64,000 nucleotides of DNA from Chrysomallon squamiferum (taxonomy: Eukaryota; Mollusca; Gastropoda; Neomphalida; Peltospiridae), in the NCBI GenBank assembly GCA_012295275.1, contig CM022678.1, positions 14,944,459 to 15,008,458 on the forward strand, read 5' to 3'. The notes under the pieces are model-generated. The model was not told the DNA's origin, searched no databases, and saw only the letters and a program-made list of their open reading frames with translations. Both the position numbers and the translations under genes were made by a program. This document shows, piece by piece, positions 51,501 to 63,934 of this stretch (position 1 is the stretch's first letter; every line of letters starts with the position of its first letter).

Positions 51501-54500
51501 TATTTTCTGTATCTTTTATGTTTTTGAAAGATTATTTTACATGAGTTCAGTCTGTACAGAAATATTTTTTGAAATCAAGCTTCACCTGAATTTATTCACA
51601 TTGTTTAATTAAAAGAAGACTGAATGATTTATTTTATTCTTGTTAGTTTTATTGTGACTCACCGGGCAGCGAAAGGATGTACGTGAATGTAATTCTCTTG
51701 TACAAACAGTGGAGCGATGTTGTAGTCGTGAAAGAAAAGATCTGATTTGTCATTTAATGTCATCTTTGAATTATCCTCGAAAACTTTGCGACACACATCA
51801 AAGGGACCCTGCCAATGAAATAATCACTAGATGAACATAGTGTTTAGTGTTTCTGTAATATTTGATGCTACTAAGAAACAGTCTTAATATATTCTACAAT
51901 TTTCAGGGGATTTTTCACAACCCAACAGTGAACTAATACAATACAGTTGGTAGCTTTAAAATATCTACCTCTTTTGTTCAACCAAAGTATCTCCTGTAGG
52001 TGGTGACTGATTTGATGTAAATATTTTTTCCAGTGATGTGAGAAAAAATATGGCTGATAGTGAATATAATGTCACATCTTCAATTCTTGAAGAGGTAATA
52101 TGATAACCTCATATTAATAAATGGTATATATTTTATTGTAATCCTTTGCTATGAGTGATGTGAGCTCATCCATAGCAATGAAAAAGTTTTTTATTTGTAT
52201 ACACTGAAATATATAATACTTATCAGTTAATGCAATGTTTGCACATTCTAATAAAAAATAATACAAGTTAACAGTGTTTAAAGATAAACTAACCAGTTTT
52301 GTGTCTTTCTGAGCTTTAGCCGAGTCAGATTTTGCTTGTTCGTACGTCATCTCTTTTCCAGTGGCACTCCACACAGACATATTGTGAATTATCTATTTCA
52401 AATGTAATGTACACTCATTATATTCAACTTGACGTAACAAGAGACTGTTTTATATAACTGATTCTTTTTTTCAATCTCTGAATTATTAAATCATTCTTAA
52501 ATGTAACTGATATCATTAAATGATTGAATTGTTTCACTAAACCATAACCAAAAACTAATTTAAAATTATTTTTAATCTTTTAGAAATATAATTGCGTTTG
52601 TTTTTATTGGTTTTCCAGTATTTCTAAAAGTATGCGCTCTCCAGGTTATGGTTTTATACTCAGCCAAAATTAACCACAGCAATTAGGTCATTATTAGACT
52701 TAATGTGCAAGTGGTCACATATACCAGAAGCATTGTATATAATGCTGACAACTGATTATTCTAGATTTTGTGTTAATTTAAACATTCCAAGGGATTAAAG
52801 TTAATGTTTGTGAAATCAGTAACTACAAATTATTGAAATATTATAAACAGTGTATGTTTATCTGGTAACAGACATGTGTTCACATACAAAACTAACATGT
52901 AGTTAAGAATCACCTGTCTGATGTCGTGATTGGCTGCCAGTATTATTTCATTTAGTGCGGGAGGTGGAATCGTCAAACCTTCTTTGAATGCTAGTGACAT
53001 CATCGCTCCCTGTAACATACACAATATTATAATCAACAAACTATTACCTACTACAGATCAATCACAAACTCAAACATTAATAGTCAAGAGTTGAAAAGTT
53101 TTGACATTTTAATGGTATCTTTATCATAGATATCTAATTAAATTGAAAATGGTTAATATGATTAATATTCAAATTAGCTGGAAATTTATTTAATACTTTC
53201 ATATATTTTATATCATTTAGTTTTCCAGATTTGCAGTCAAATATGAAAACCACTCCTCCAAACCCTAAATGTAAAAATCCTTAATATTAATAAATAATCT
53301 TGTCCTGACTGAATTTTAATAATTAATCTAGCTATCTGACTGAACATCAATCCTTGTGTGTGTGTGTGTGTGTCTCTCTCTCTATAAAACATATTGAATG
53401 TTACTGACACAATATAACATGTGATTTTAAAATCACCTTAATCTGTTCCATTCTAGGTTTACTGAATCTCAGATCGAAGCAGTGGTTGGAGAGAGTTCTC
53501 ATTTTCATGCTGTTTCTGTCGTTGCAGATACAGATGATTGGTATTTTAGAAGACTTGATGAGTGAAACCAGCTCCTGAAGTCCTCCACGGTCCTCATTTC
53601 CTGCCATTCCATCCACCTCATCCATGATTATACAGTGATGTCGTCCATCACTCCTAGATTCTAGACTGCCTGATCAGCAAGAAAAACAAAACAACTTTAA
53701 GATTTCTCACAAAAACCTAAGTTCTGAACAGTAACAAAAATAACATTCTAAATTCTTAGCATGTTGAACTACAATAAAAACAAAAAATATCAAGATTTCT
53801 GACAATCAAAACAATAAAAATAACACAACTTCAAGATTTCTGACAATCAAAACACAAAAATAACAAAACTTCAAGATTTCTGACAATCAAAACAATAAAA
53901 ATAACATTAATTTCTACAACCTGATTAGTAATAACATTAATGATTGATTTTTGACAACTTGAACATCAATAAAGTTAATATAACATTGAGATCCTTCACA
54001 ACCTTAATGTTAATAAAAATAAGATCATTTCTAGTTCTTACTACTTGAAAGGTTAAAAACATCTTAACATTTAAAAATCAAAATCCTCTAATTCATTTTA
54101 ACTGTCTCCACTCTAAGTCACATCATGTAAAAAAGAAGTTGTTTACCCATGTGGTCAACCATTGTTGTGTTGTTTAATGATTCTGCTACAACTTCTTTCA
54201 GGTTTCGTTTGGATCTTGTATCTGAGGCATTCATTTCCACATAGGAGAAACCTGCCTCCTGTAATTACAGAAATGTAATATTTTCTAATTATCATAAAAC
54301 AATACAGTATTAAAAACAAAACAACAAATGTTATAAACTGGGTTCTCTTCGTAAATTTTAACATTGTTTGAACTGAAATATATATTTTTGGCTGTTATTG
54401 TCATAAATATATTCTAAAAAATACATTTCACATAAAAGTGATAAATAACATCCAGTTCTGTCAAGCAGTTTCTATTGAAACAGTTCATACTAAAGAAGAC

Positions 54501-55005
54501 TACAGCTAACTTACATGATTTCAGTCTGTACAGAAATAATTTTTAAAATTTAAAATATGCTGAATAATGATTTTTCTATATGTGTTTAGAATGTGTAATC
54601 CTTGTTTCCACTGGACTATATCACTTGGAAAAAACTGAACTATATACTGTTTTTATATATATATATATACCTATCTGATATATACCAACAATCTTTAAAA
54701 AATAAAACCCTGTATTATCTCAGTTAAACACACACAGTAGGAAAAATCCAGGTAATTGTTGGTCAGAATACATTTAATAACAGCATGAACTGATAATAAA
54801 TAATTATTTCATAGAAGAAGTTCCTTATGATTATGTTAACACTGAATGGTTTTAAACAAAGGTTCATGCTAAAACAGTTTAAAAACAAAAGAAAACTTTC
54901 TACCTGACAGACTAAAGTTGTTATGGTGTCTTTCCCATACAAGCAGGACCAGGTAATAAATAATTATTTCATAGCACTAGTTGCTTGTAATATACTGTAA
55001 CAGAG

Positions 55006-55043
<38 letters not shown>

Positions 55044-57268
55044 GCTTTACTAAACAGGTTAAAATATGTATAATAATGAATTAAAAATCTACCTGAGAAA
55101 CTAAAGTGTATCCTGTCTTCCCAATACAATGAGAATAATAAATAATTATTTCATTGAAGTAGTTGCTGATAACATGCTAAGTAGGTAAACAACAAATAAA
55201 GGTTTTGTACCTGACAGACTAAAGTTGCTGTTGTTGTCTTTCCAATTCCAGGAGGACCTGAGAGCAGGGCAGCCTTGTACCCCCCTCCGTCGTCTTTCCC
55301 TGACCCTCCAAAAAAACGCCCTGTTGACACAAATAACTTGAATGTATTCTCAGATAAAAATGAAACTGTCAGTGTTTAATGGCTTCAGTTATTTTCACTG
55401 CATTAGGAATCTTGTGATTTCTTAAAAACAAATTACTGGAGATTTTATTCTGTTTAAGTATGTATCTTTAGAACACAAAAAACATATCAGATATGTTATT
55501 TTCATTATGATTACTCCATTCACATTATTTTAATTATGGGCCTTATCATTCCATATAATTATGACATTTTATGTTCCATGAAAAGTTACCTGCAGGCTTT
55601 GTTCCAGCTGCTCTATTCTTATGCCAGCATTTCAACCAATGAAGAAGCTTTTTAGCATTGCTCTTGTCTCCTTGTTGACCAATGATTTTTCCTGTGCTAA
55701 GTGGTTTGTACTTATCTACCCATAGTAAGAACTCTTCAGCTGACTGAGTTGAAGATTTTGGTGGTGATGCTGATTTAGTAACATTGCATTCTGAATTTTG
55801 TGATTGTTCTTCAGTTTTCACTGAAGGTTTTATTTTGTTTGAGTTTAAGTCTGTTTCTTTTTCACGTGAAAAACTGTCTGAAAGTTTCTTTTTTAATGCA
55901 GCCTTTTCACTGAGTTTCTCAACTGACTTTTCCTGAAATGTTTATAAAGAAATTTAAACTAAGCTAATTTCTTTTCTCTGAATCCATCAATATAAAATAT
56001 TCAGTCAGTGATTTCAGATGAAATGCTTAAACACAGCTTCTTATTAAACCTGCAACATGTAAGATTAACTATCTATTTACAAAGGCTCTTATTTATTTCT
56101 GCCAAGATTCTTTTTCAGAAACATTTTAAGAGCAGCAAAATTAGAGATATCTTATAATTTTCTGATTTATTTTATATACAAACATTTTTATATTTTTATT
56201 TTACCACAACTTCAGTCACTTCAAACATTTATCATTTTTGTAATGTTTAGTTAATTTTATCTTACACATACACACACATATATTTTAAACGTACCTTTTT
56301 AACCTCTTGTTCTGCTTTTATGATGTATTTAGATTTCTTACCAGGTAAAGTTTTTACAAGGTTTAGTAAACCATCTTCATCAAGTTGTTTTGTTTTAAAC
56401 TGAGAAGCCTGGAAAACAAAACATCGATAATTTAATTAAAAATAAATTTATTATGTTAATTCAAAATTACAAATACTTAATTTTATGAAATCTTTTTAAT
56501 GACAAATTCAATTCAATAAACACCAATTCAAATTGATGAAATTATCAGAAATAATTATCATCTTAATCCTTTTAAATCTTATCCTTTGAATTACAGATTT
56601 TATTCCATTAAAATAAACTTTAAATAACATTTATAAGGAAAAGGTAAGAGCAATGTATAATACATTTATATATGTGATGTATCTGTGTAAAACCTTTGCT
56701 AATTTGCTTTGTCCAGCGTCTCTGCCAACAACCAGGTAAGAAGTTTTCCTGCTCAGTGAGGTAGTCACTTTGCCACCATGTTTCTCTATAAAACTCTTTA
56801 CATCATCTCGTTCCATTGACTCGAGGACTCCAGTAACAACAAAAGTCAAATCTTCAAGACAGTTTTCAGCTCCCTGGCTCAGCAAAACAGAAATGAATGA
56901 AATACAGTTAATTACTGAAAGATTAAACACTCAGCTTGTTTCCAAATAATTTTTTTTACTGATATAGTAAATAATTTCACAAGATGCCTACATTTCAATA
57001 TATGTGTTGTTAAATTAAGCCAATGTAATCATTTTATAATTTGTAATTTAATAATCAAAAATACTACATTTTTATTTTTTACTGAGAAATGATGCTGAAA
57101 ATAGTTTTTGATTAGTTTTGTGAGTGTAAGTCTGTTATAACACACCTGAGGAATTTCTTTAGACCCAAGAGCTCGTGGTCCTTCTCTATTTAGGTAATTA
57201 AGAAACACAGCCTTTTTATCAACAGTCGGAGTTGTCTGTAATAAGGATATATCTATATGTACATATAT

Positions 57269-57307
<39 letters not shown>

Positions 57308-60300
57308 TATAGATATACATCTGTATCTGTTCTGTGTACACACACACCACACACACACACACCCTCAGTGCACCTGTTCTGATGAATTATAATCATACAA
57401 ATATTTAAAAGTTTAATATTTAAGAAGACAGTTGAATATAGTTTTATTGTTTAATTTGGATATTAATACATCAAATATTTTATTGAGATCACTTGCCTAA
57501 GAACAAATGTAAAAGCAATAATTAAAACATTTTCTTAGTTATTTTTGCAGCATATCTGAATAATTAACAATATTTTTCAAATCTATGCAATACTGGAGAA
57601 AGGTTTTCATTCTTAATTGTCAATAATTATAATTTTCATATCTCAAAAATGTATAAAAACCAAATGATAAAATGCAATAAATTACATGTAATTGATATCT
57701 TTTTTTAAATTAAAAAGTTTATTTTAATGATTGATAATTTACTTAGAGGGTGATAAAAACTCTGACACTTTAAGTGAACTGACAAGAAGAAACATTCTGT
57801 TTGAATCACACAACAAACCTGATTTGGACTGGTGTTTGCGGCTATAGATTTTTCACCTGAAGGACTTGTCTGAGAAGGTTTTTTCTTTGGAGTGAAATTT
57901 ATTTCATGTTTCACAGGTGATTTCGTCTGTGACTTTTTCTGTGAAGATGACTGAAATATAAACATAGCAGTTAACAGTAAAAAACAATAAAAATCATGTA
58001 TGAAATGTTTATTCAACTGAGCCATTAGAAATAAAACAATTATTAATTCAGACTGGAATAGAAATTTATAGCACTTGGATTATAATAAAAATTATTTAAA
58101 CTAAGATTTTAAGAAGAACATTTTTTTTTTGTAAATACAACCTAAAGTGGGTAAAAATCTAAGAGAATTAGAAAACTCTTCTTTAAATAACTAGCTTTAA
58201 GTTTTTCTTTTTGTTTATAACAGAAATATGTAATTATAATGCAATTCAAACAAATGCACATAATAATTAGAAGGTAATTCTGCATTTTATAATTTTAAAA
58301 CAAAAATGTATAAACATTTGATATTTGATGCACATCAGTGAAATATAAAAACATAAATAAATATTCTGAAAGATGAACAAAATGACACTAAATAAAAATG
58401 CTTTTTAAAATATTTAAAAGAAGATTATAGACAGAAACAGAGAAACCTCAAATTAACTTATTTCAGTTAGAAGTCATCTTCATCATTGTACACTTAACCA
58501 GACAAATTAAGATTTGATGCAGTTTGTGAAAACAAAATACCTTTTTTAAATCTGATTTCTTTTCCTTTTCTGGAGTTTCTTCCACAAAGCTTGCCACTTT
58601 GACTGCCAGTTTGGATGACAAACTTTCTTTGACTGATTCAAAAACAAATAAATAAATAAATAAAAATATTGAACTATGTACACAGTTTACAATACTTAAC
58701 AAACTTTCAGTTATTAAAATTTGTATATATATTATATTATCTACACATACAAACCAATATGGATATAAAAATTTGAAATTATTTTCCATATTAGTGAGTA
58801 GTATTTTTTAGACTGTTATATCTGCCTAATCAAGATTTGCTTGTTAATGTATTTTATTGAATTGTTGGAGTGAAAAATATAAAATTTTACCTTCACTTTT
58901 ATCAGAATTATCTTCTTTCTTAAACTGAAAAAAACAACAAGAAAATAAAATGAAACAAGATTAACAACAGTAATTATGCAGAATGATTGCAAATGTATCT
59001 TATTCATTTTTTTTAAACAGAAACAATTTACAAGATAGTTCAATTTATTCAACTTATTTATAAAAAATATTCAAAGTGTTGTCCATTAACTTTGAGGCTT
59101 TTTTCAATTCGTATCTATATATCAGTTTATTTGTAAACACAAAGTGTTCAGTATTTTTAACAGTTTCAGCTATAGCTTCACAAACTATAATAAACTAATA
59201 TTTTATAATTAATTTTTTCACTTTTTTTCTAGTTTGACCATCAATCTGAGAAAGTGTTTTAGCAAATTCTTCATCTTCATGTATTTGTATTTCTTCAGAT
59301 GGCTGTAAAAGTAAATGTATATTTACTGTAAGAAAATAAACCACGTAACATGCTTTCAGTACAATTCATTCTTTTTTCTTCTGAACGTCATTTTTGTTAG
59401 TAAGTTTATCATTTTATTTTTGTCTGACAGTTCTACATTATACCTTATTTCATAACTAAGCACAAGTTTGCAAGAAAATAAAGCAATATGTATGTAATTA
59501 CTTAATTTGTATGCATTCCTGCATTTTGACCATGGTTATTAACATCACAATATTATGACAAATCCTTAGGTATCACATTAAATCAGTTAATAAATAATAG
59601 CGTTATATGTATAGAGAGTGAAAATATTTAAAATAATTAAATATTTGGTTAAACTTTATACTGCATGAAATACTTCAGCAGTTATTCTCTAAAACTGATT
59701 TATACATTTTTAAAATTCTGTATAAGTATTTGTCTTTTTAAAATGTTTGTCTGCAGAAACTTGTCTGATGAAAATATAAATTTATTTTTATTTTAACTGT
59801 AAGCGAGCCAATTTGTACTGAAAAAAGATCCAAAGAATATTGCAATATATATGATGCAAAAATAAGTGAAATACAGATATAAAAACATAGTAAATCATCA
59901 CATTATAAAATCTCAGTATCTTACCTGTTTTCTTTTTCCTAGAACAACTACTTTGTCTATTCTCTTCACTGACCCATTACCAAAAAAATCAGCTGCACTG
60001 ACAGATTTTTTCTTTTCTGGACTTTTCTCTTTTGGTTTTGTTTTAGTTGGAGGACTTTTCACAAATGATTCCAGTGAAGAAGTCTGCCGTACTTTGGTTT
60101 CTTCTTCATCTAAAAAAACAAGAAGAAAACCCCACAATTTATATCTATATCTAATTATATATACTACTAACAATAAGAGAGAACTCAAATATATATTTTT
60201 TATTTGCTAATTAAGACATGAAAGTCTTATTACAGAGCACTGACAATACCAGATATTGTCTTTATAACAACTGTCTAGATCAGTGTATGTAATGTTTGTG

Positions 60301-63300
60301 CAGATCACAAACAGAGAGAAACAGAAATAAATAATATTAAAAATATTTATGTCAAATGCAGAGGCAGATTCATGAAAACAATTCAAGATGAAACTAGGTG
60401 TAAATCTGACTACACAGAATAATTTTAAAAAACAAGTTCTAAACAGAATAATTTCCAGAAAAGGCAGCATCTATATCAAACATACCAATGACAGCATTTC
60501 TGAAAACTATTCTTTATATATATTCCTTCAAATTTTAAATTAAGTTATTAGACAATGATTACAAACCTGAATCAGACACAAGTACTGTTATCTCCTTCTG
60601 TTTCTTTCTTGATTTTGTATGCACAACTTCATCTTCAGAATCTTTAGTAAGAAAAAAAAACTGTTTAGAATTTATCACAAGTTATTATCAATACTAATTT
60701 TACATTTCAGAGAGGATGAAAAACTATGCAGTAATTTAATTGTAATTTATATGTGAGATATCAGGAACAGACATATTTTAAATTATAACATAATTAACTA
60801 GGAAAGTTTAGTAATTTAAAAATCACATTTTTCTTGGCATTTGTAAATATTTTACATTATGACTTTTGTTAAAAGAAAAATTCCCAGCATTATAAGGTGG
60901 CTGCAAAGGATTGACTATATTTGCATAATAACTCAATACTTCATAGAAGGAGTTCTGTTAATTAGGTGTAGGTACTGGCAGGCAAATTTTTTCTGACTTT
61001 AATTTCAGATAATATGCATAAATCACATAATGAAAGCTGTAGCAAAAAGAATGAAAACACACAAAAAATTATTACTCTATCTCCAGCGGTCAAGAAGATA
61101 TATGCAAATCAGTACGACAGGTATTTGGTTGTTTTTCAGCCCTATTTTGGCTAATTAGCAGAAAGGGCTACTTTGGCTAACTGTAGTTTGAAAATTAATT
61201 GACACAAAAGGCTGAAAATCAACAAGAGTGATGGGACCAACTATCTAAATGAGCTCAATTTTTTCAGCCTGTATGTTTGTATGTGTGTCCACATTAACAT
61301 GCTAAGCATGCCAAAATCTTCAAAATGACACATGGCAGAATGAATAAAAGTTCAAATAGACACTGTGGTTTCAGTTTTTTCTAATTTGACAAATTCAACC
61401 CGTGTTGTGAACAATTTATCAAGATCTTTCAAATGACATACTTAAAGCTAACATTAATAATAAAAATAAAAAAAATTCTTTTTTTCTGCCCATAAAAAAA
61501 ATTACCTTTTCAATTTATATAGAACAGCACAACTTTATTTACATAAGCAGCTTCAATTTTCACTCTGTTAACTAATTGATAGTAATAAGTTAAGATACTG
61601 TGTATATATCATATATATATAAATGTTACTTAAAAGGTCTACAAGCATTTGATGTTTAACCATAATCCTTTGCAATACATAAACTCAGCTAATCCTTAGA
61701 GTCAACTTCAGAAAGATGTTACAGGTATTAAACAGGGACACTAAAATGTATGTAATCATGAGACTAGAGGCAATTAAAGACACAGGTGTTGTAAGTCTGC
61801 CATTTGAAGAAAACATAAAAGAATTTTCTTAGCTTTGTACTTGCTGTGATTTGACAGCAAACAAAAGTAATAGTAAAAGTGATAGCAATCGGCAAAACAA
61901 TGTTAATTTGTTTATTTAATTTGTGATTTTGCTATGCACTTGCTATAATGTATATGCTAAAAATAGGAACATTGAAGAAAAACAAACAGCCCAACAAGTT
62001 ATTAAAAATATAAAAAACATATAAATATAATCATTTTAAACAGTGCCAGACCTTTCTAGCTGTACATAAAATCTACGGTGATTTCGTACTGTAAAAAACA
62101 ACATAATGGTGATTTCACTAAGCACATGCTACTTTCAAACGTGGAGCTTCTTTTCGCCAAAGACGACACACCGTAGTGTCGTGCATTGTTTGAAAGGTAA
62201 TTGAATGATCTTTCATTTGATCCTGTGAACATAGGTTTTATTTTCCGCCAGTTTTTCAAAATTGGTTTGAAGGCATGAAAAAGTACATTTTTGGACACAA
62301 ATTTTGATATAAGCGATTGCCAGCGACGACATGCACATGGTTAGAAAGATTGAACTTTGACCCTTCTATCTGTGCTAAAAATAATATTGAAGCCATTTTG
62401 ATGAAAACAAGCCAGGTGTTTGTAGAGCGACCCAATTTTAGGACTTCTTACTCCACACTTTTAATTGCTGACCACGGGTGCCGAACTACGTTTACCCCCA
62501 CCGCATTTAACACTCTCGTACAAAGAACTGATTAAACATACAACAAGAATAAAAACACCATTTAAAAGAGCACATAAAGATCTTTAGTTACATGCATTTG
62601 TTTTTTATGGTAGGATTTATAGAAGGGATTTGGGACTGGAGGAAAATGGCCAAAATCTGAACTTTTAACAGCTTTGACCAATTATATCGGCTAGGCTGCC
62701 GGTACCTATTAGGTGTTTCTTTTTGTCTTTATATGTACCCTAGCAATGCCTCTAGAAAAGAACTTAGCTCAGCTGCCAGCAAATGTGCAAAATTGTTGGA
62801 ATTCCTTGGGTACAAATGTCTAAAACAAAGTTTAATTTTTTGATTAGTTATTGGTCATAATATAGACATAACCTGCAGAACCTGTTAACTATATATTTTT
62901 TCTGCAATTACCTGAATCAAAAATTCTATGTTTACGCTTTTTCTTCTTCTCCGATTTTGACAGAGATGAATGTTTTTCACTTTCTTCATCACTGATGTTC
63001 TACAAATATATTTATTATTCAGTAAATAAAGATATAACATTATGACTGAGAAAGGTATTATTATTAAAACAAGCATTCATGTGACGGAAAATAAAATAAA
63101 GTAATAAATACTGTTATGACATCATTAGCCACACTAATTTCTTTTAAGTAGATTAACATATCAGTAAACAATGAAAGACAATGGGAATTATTTAAAACCA
63201 ATTATTTTTGTAGCAGTATTTTTATTTACCCATCTTATAAGATGCAAATTACAGATACAAATTAATAAAGTCCTAAATTCATTTTATATACTCAATGTAC

Positions 63301-63486
63301 ATTTTTTACTTTTCTATCAGATTTTTTCTTCTGCTTGTCTTTGCCATCATCACCCTTCCCAGATCTGTTTCGATTTCTAGATTTTACTTCACTTGTTTTA
63401 CATGAATTCTTTTTTGAGCTGATTCCATTTGTTTTCTCTTTCTCCTTTCTTGTACCACCAGCAGGACCAAAGAAGCTTCTAATATC
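48498..63486 (-). CDS. RFC1: Replication factor C subunit 1 (large subunit, ~1,045 aa, 23 exons resolved)
   Basis: Exons, 5' to 3' on the minus strand: 63486-63310, 62999-62912, 60641-60567, 60109-59925, 59302-59222, 58924-58891, 58632-58541, 57950-57819, 57235-57146, 56873-56694, 56408-56295, 55932-55590, 55320-55211, 54258-54147, 53660-53437, 53009-52914, 52392-52294, 51808-51663, 51234-51117, 50782-50637, 50051-49838, 49431-49252, 48596-48498. All junctions are GT-AG and in phase, giving 1,044 codons plus the initiator Met (human about 1,148). RFC1 is the largest subunit of the nuclear clamp loader that opens and loads PCNA at primer ends. Domains: N-terminal PIP-like DIRSFFG; BRCT (about 320-417); AAA+ with Walker A GPPGIGKT (553-560), DEVD (619-622) and sensor 1 N652; the RFC1 C-terminal domain; and a Lys-rich tail. 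Confidence 0.96.
49252..51808 (-). CDS. RFC1: RFC1 exons of the C-terminal clamp-loader domain
   Basis: Exons 51808-51663, 51234-51117, 50782-50637, 50051-49838 and 49431-49252 encode the RFC1-specific C-terminal domain (about residues 746-1013). Highly conserved strings include SDLFFHDYNIAPLFVQENYI, WSLLPTQ, FPSWLGKNS and KDPLSKLDSK. The exon at 49431-49252 ends in an acidic stretch (DDEDVDP...DSEEDADD) followed by the MIK that precedes the basic tail. This domain forms the helical collar that holds the five RFC subunits together. Confidence 0.93.
52294..54258 (-). CDS. RFC1: RFC1 exons of the AAA+ core after Walker A
   Basis: Exons 54258-54147, 53660-53437, 53009-52914 and 52392-52294 cover YVEMNASDTRSKR, IIMDEVDGMAGNEDRGG (Walker B/DEVD), IPIICICNDRN (sensor 1) and IPPPALNEIILAANHDIRQ (lid and sensor-2 region). 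I placed the acceptor of the second exon at 53660, because using the earlier AG at 53666 would create a frame-breaking TAG. The chosen site joins HM to ESRSDG in phase. An intronic 45-50-base minisatellite occurs at 53770-53900. Confidence 0.93.
53690..53905. repeat. Intronic minisatellite, unit with AAGATTTCTGACAATCAAAA
   Basis: Three or four copies of a 40-50-base unit (CTTCAAGATTTCTGACAATC, then AAAACAATAAAAATAAC) lie in the RFC1 intron between the exons at 54147 and 53660. Confidence 0.8.
54795..55160 (-). repeat. Two degenerate copies of the RFC1 Walker A exon end plus intron flank
   Basis: AATAAATAATTATTTCAT occurs at 54795, 54955 and 55137. Each copy is followed, at variable distance, by sequence like the 3' end of exon 55320-55211 with its donor. 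The decoys end at 54904 (minus strand reads GGTCCTGCTTGTATGGGAAA then GACA...TTTAGTCTGTCAG|GTAG) and 55093 (GGAAAGACAGGATACACTTT then AGTTTCTCAG|GTAG). They keep GKT-like codons and donor sites, but frames differ and no acceptor precedes them, so they are relics. Confidence 0.8.
55011..55039. repeat. Poly-T tract in RFC1 intron
   Basis: An uninterrupted run of about 28 T within the second decoy unit. Confidence 0.9.
55211..55320 (-). CDS. RFC1: RFC1 Walker A exon
   Basis: The exon encodes residues 533-568: RFFGGSGKDDGGG, YKAALLSGPPGIGKTTTA, then TLVCQ. The P-loop binds ATP in the RFC1 active site. The end of this exon has been copied twice into the downstream intron. Confidence 0.95.
55590..55932 (-). 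CDS. RFC1: RFC1 linker and start of AAA+ domain
   Basis: This is the largest exon (343 bases). A variable Lys/Ser-rich linker precedes FLLWVDKYKPLSTGKIIGQQ, the conserved entry of the RFC AAA+ module, followed by the helix KLLHWLKCWHKN. Confidence 0.94.
56295..56873 (-). CDS. RFC1: RFC1 BRCT domain exons
   Basis: Exons 56873-56694 and 56408-56295. The first encodes LEDLTFVVTGVLES, then HGGKVTTSLSRKTSYLVVG with the invariant BRCT Gly-Gly. The second encodes QLDEDGLLNLVKTLPGKKSKY. In RFC1 the BRCT region binds 5'-phosphorylated double-stranded DNA. Conserved KAVFLNYLNREGPRALGSKE lies in the preceding exon (57235-57146). Confidence 0.93.
57146..60641 (-). CDS. RFC1: RFC1 disordered N-terminal exons
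   Basis: Exons 60641-60567, 60109-59925, 59302-59222, 58924-58891, 58632-58541, 57950-57819 and 57235-57146 encode a low-complexity Lys/Ser/Glu-rich region. Conserved islands are DSEDE, SVSAADFFGNGSVKR (a second PIP-like FF motif; human RFC1 has DYFGTGSV here), HEDEEFAKTL and the LNREGPRALGSKE that leads into BRCT. The 34-base exon at 58924-58891 is supported by phase on both sides and by the FKKEDNSDKSE reading. Confidence 0.88.
60650..62905. other. Large RFC1 intron with GC-richer repeat-like insert
   Basis: The 2.3-kb intron holds a GC-richer block at about 62080-62760 that differs from its AT-rich surroundings. The block includes a short palindrome-like GACGACACACCGTAGTGTCG and an open frame at 62317-62535 without recognisable similarity. 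It may be an unclassified repeat insertion. Confidence 0.4.
63310..63486 (-). CDS. RFC1: RFC1 first main coding exon with PIP-like motif
   Basis: Residues 2-60 begin DIRSFFGPAGG, equivalent to MDIRKFFG at the human RFC1 N-terminus. The I-x-x-F-F pattern is a PCNA-interacting-type motif. The rest is basic (KGDDGKDKQKKKSDRK). The acceptor TTTTTTTCAG implies that the Met lies in a separate upstream exon. Confidence 0.92.
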
Positions 63487-63931
63487 CTGAAAAAAAATAA
63501 AAATAAAAATAAAAATTGAATAAAAATAAAATAAATAAAAATAAAACAAAATAAGTAATGAATTAAATTTATTTAAATCTTCCAAATTAAAAAGCCTTAA
63601 AAATGCATTTATACTGTCTGTCAAGTTATTTTGAGACAGAAATTTTATAACTATAAATAAAAACAAATACACTGATTTTATCCACAAGTAGTGTGTGCAA
63701 ACAGCTCTAAATTTTAACTCGACAATAATTTATTTTAAATATTCATAACTGAACTGACTGATTAATCGAACTTGATAAACATGCTGAATGAAATCTGGCG
63801 GGTAATGGCAATAACTAAATCACAATGTGAAAGAAAAAAAAATGGTATCAGAGCGAAATTGAACTTAACAGAATTTTAATATGACCTTTTTCAGCAAAAT
63901 AAACTAATCCAAGCATAATATTCAGTAAAAC

Positions 63932-63934
63932 CAT
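63932..63934 (-). other. RFC1: Candidate initiator ATG of RFC1 in a tiny first coding exon
   Basis: On the minus strand CTGATG|GTTTTAC offers an ATG immediately before a GT. Joined to 63486 it would give MDIRSFFG in phase 0. The donor is weak, and the true first exon could lie beyond the window edge. Confidence 0.3.

Noticed and set aside
53661-53665. Upstream acceptor for the RFC1 Walker B exon at 53666
   Set aside because: It would bring an in-frame TAG after joining to the previous exon. The acceptor giving exon start 53660 restores phase.
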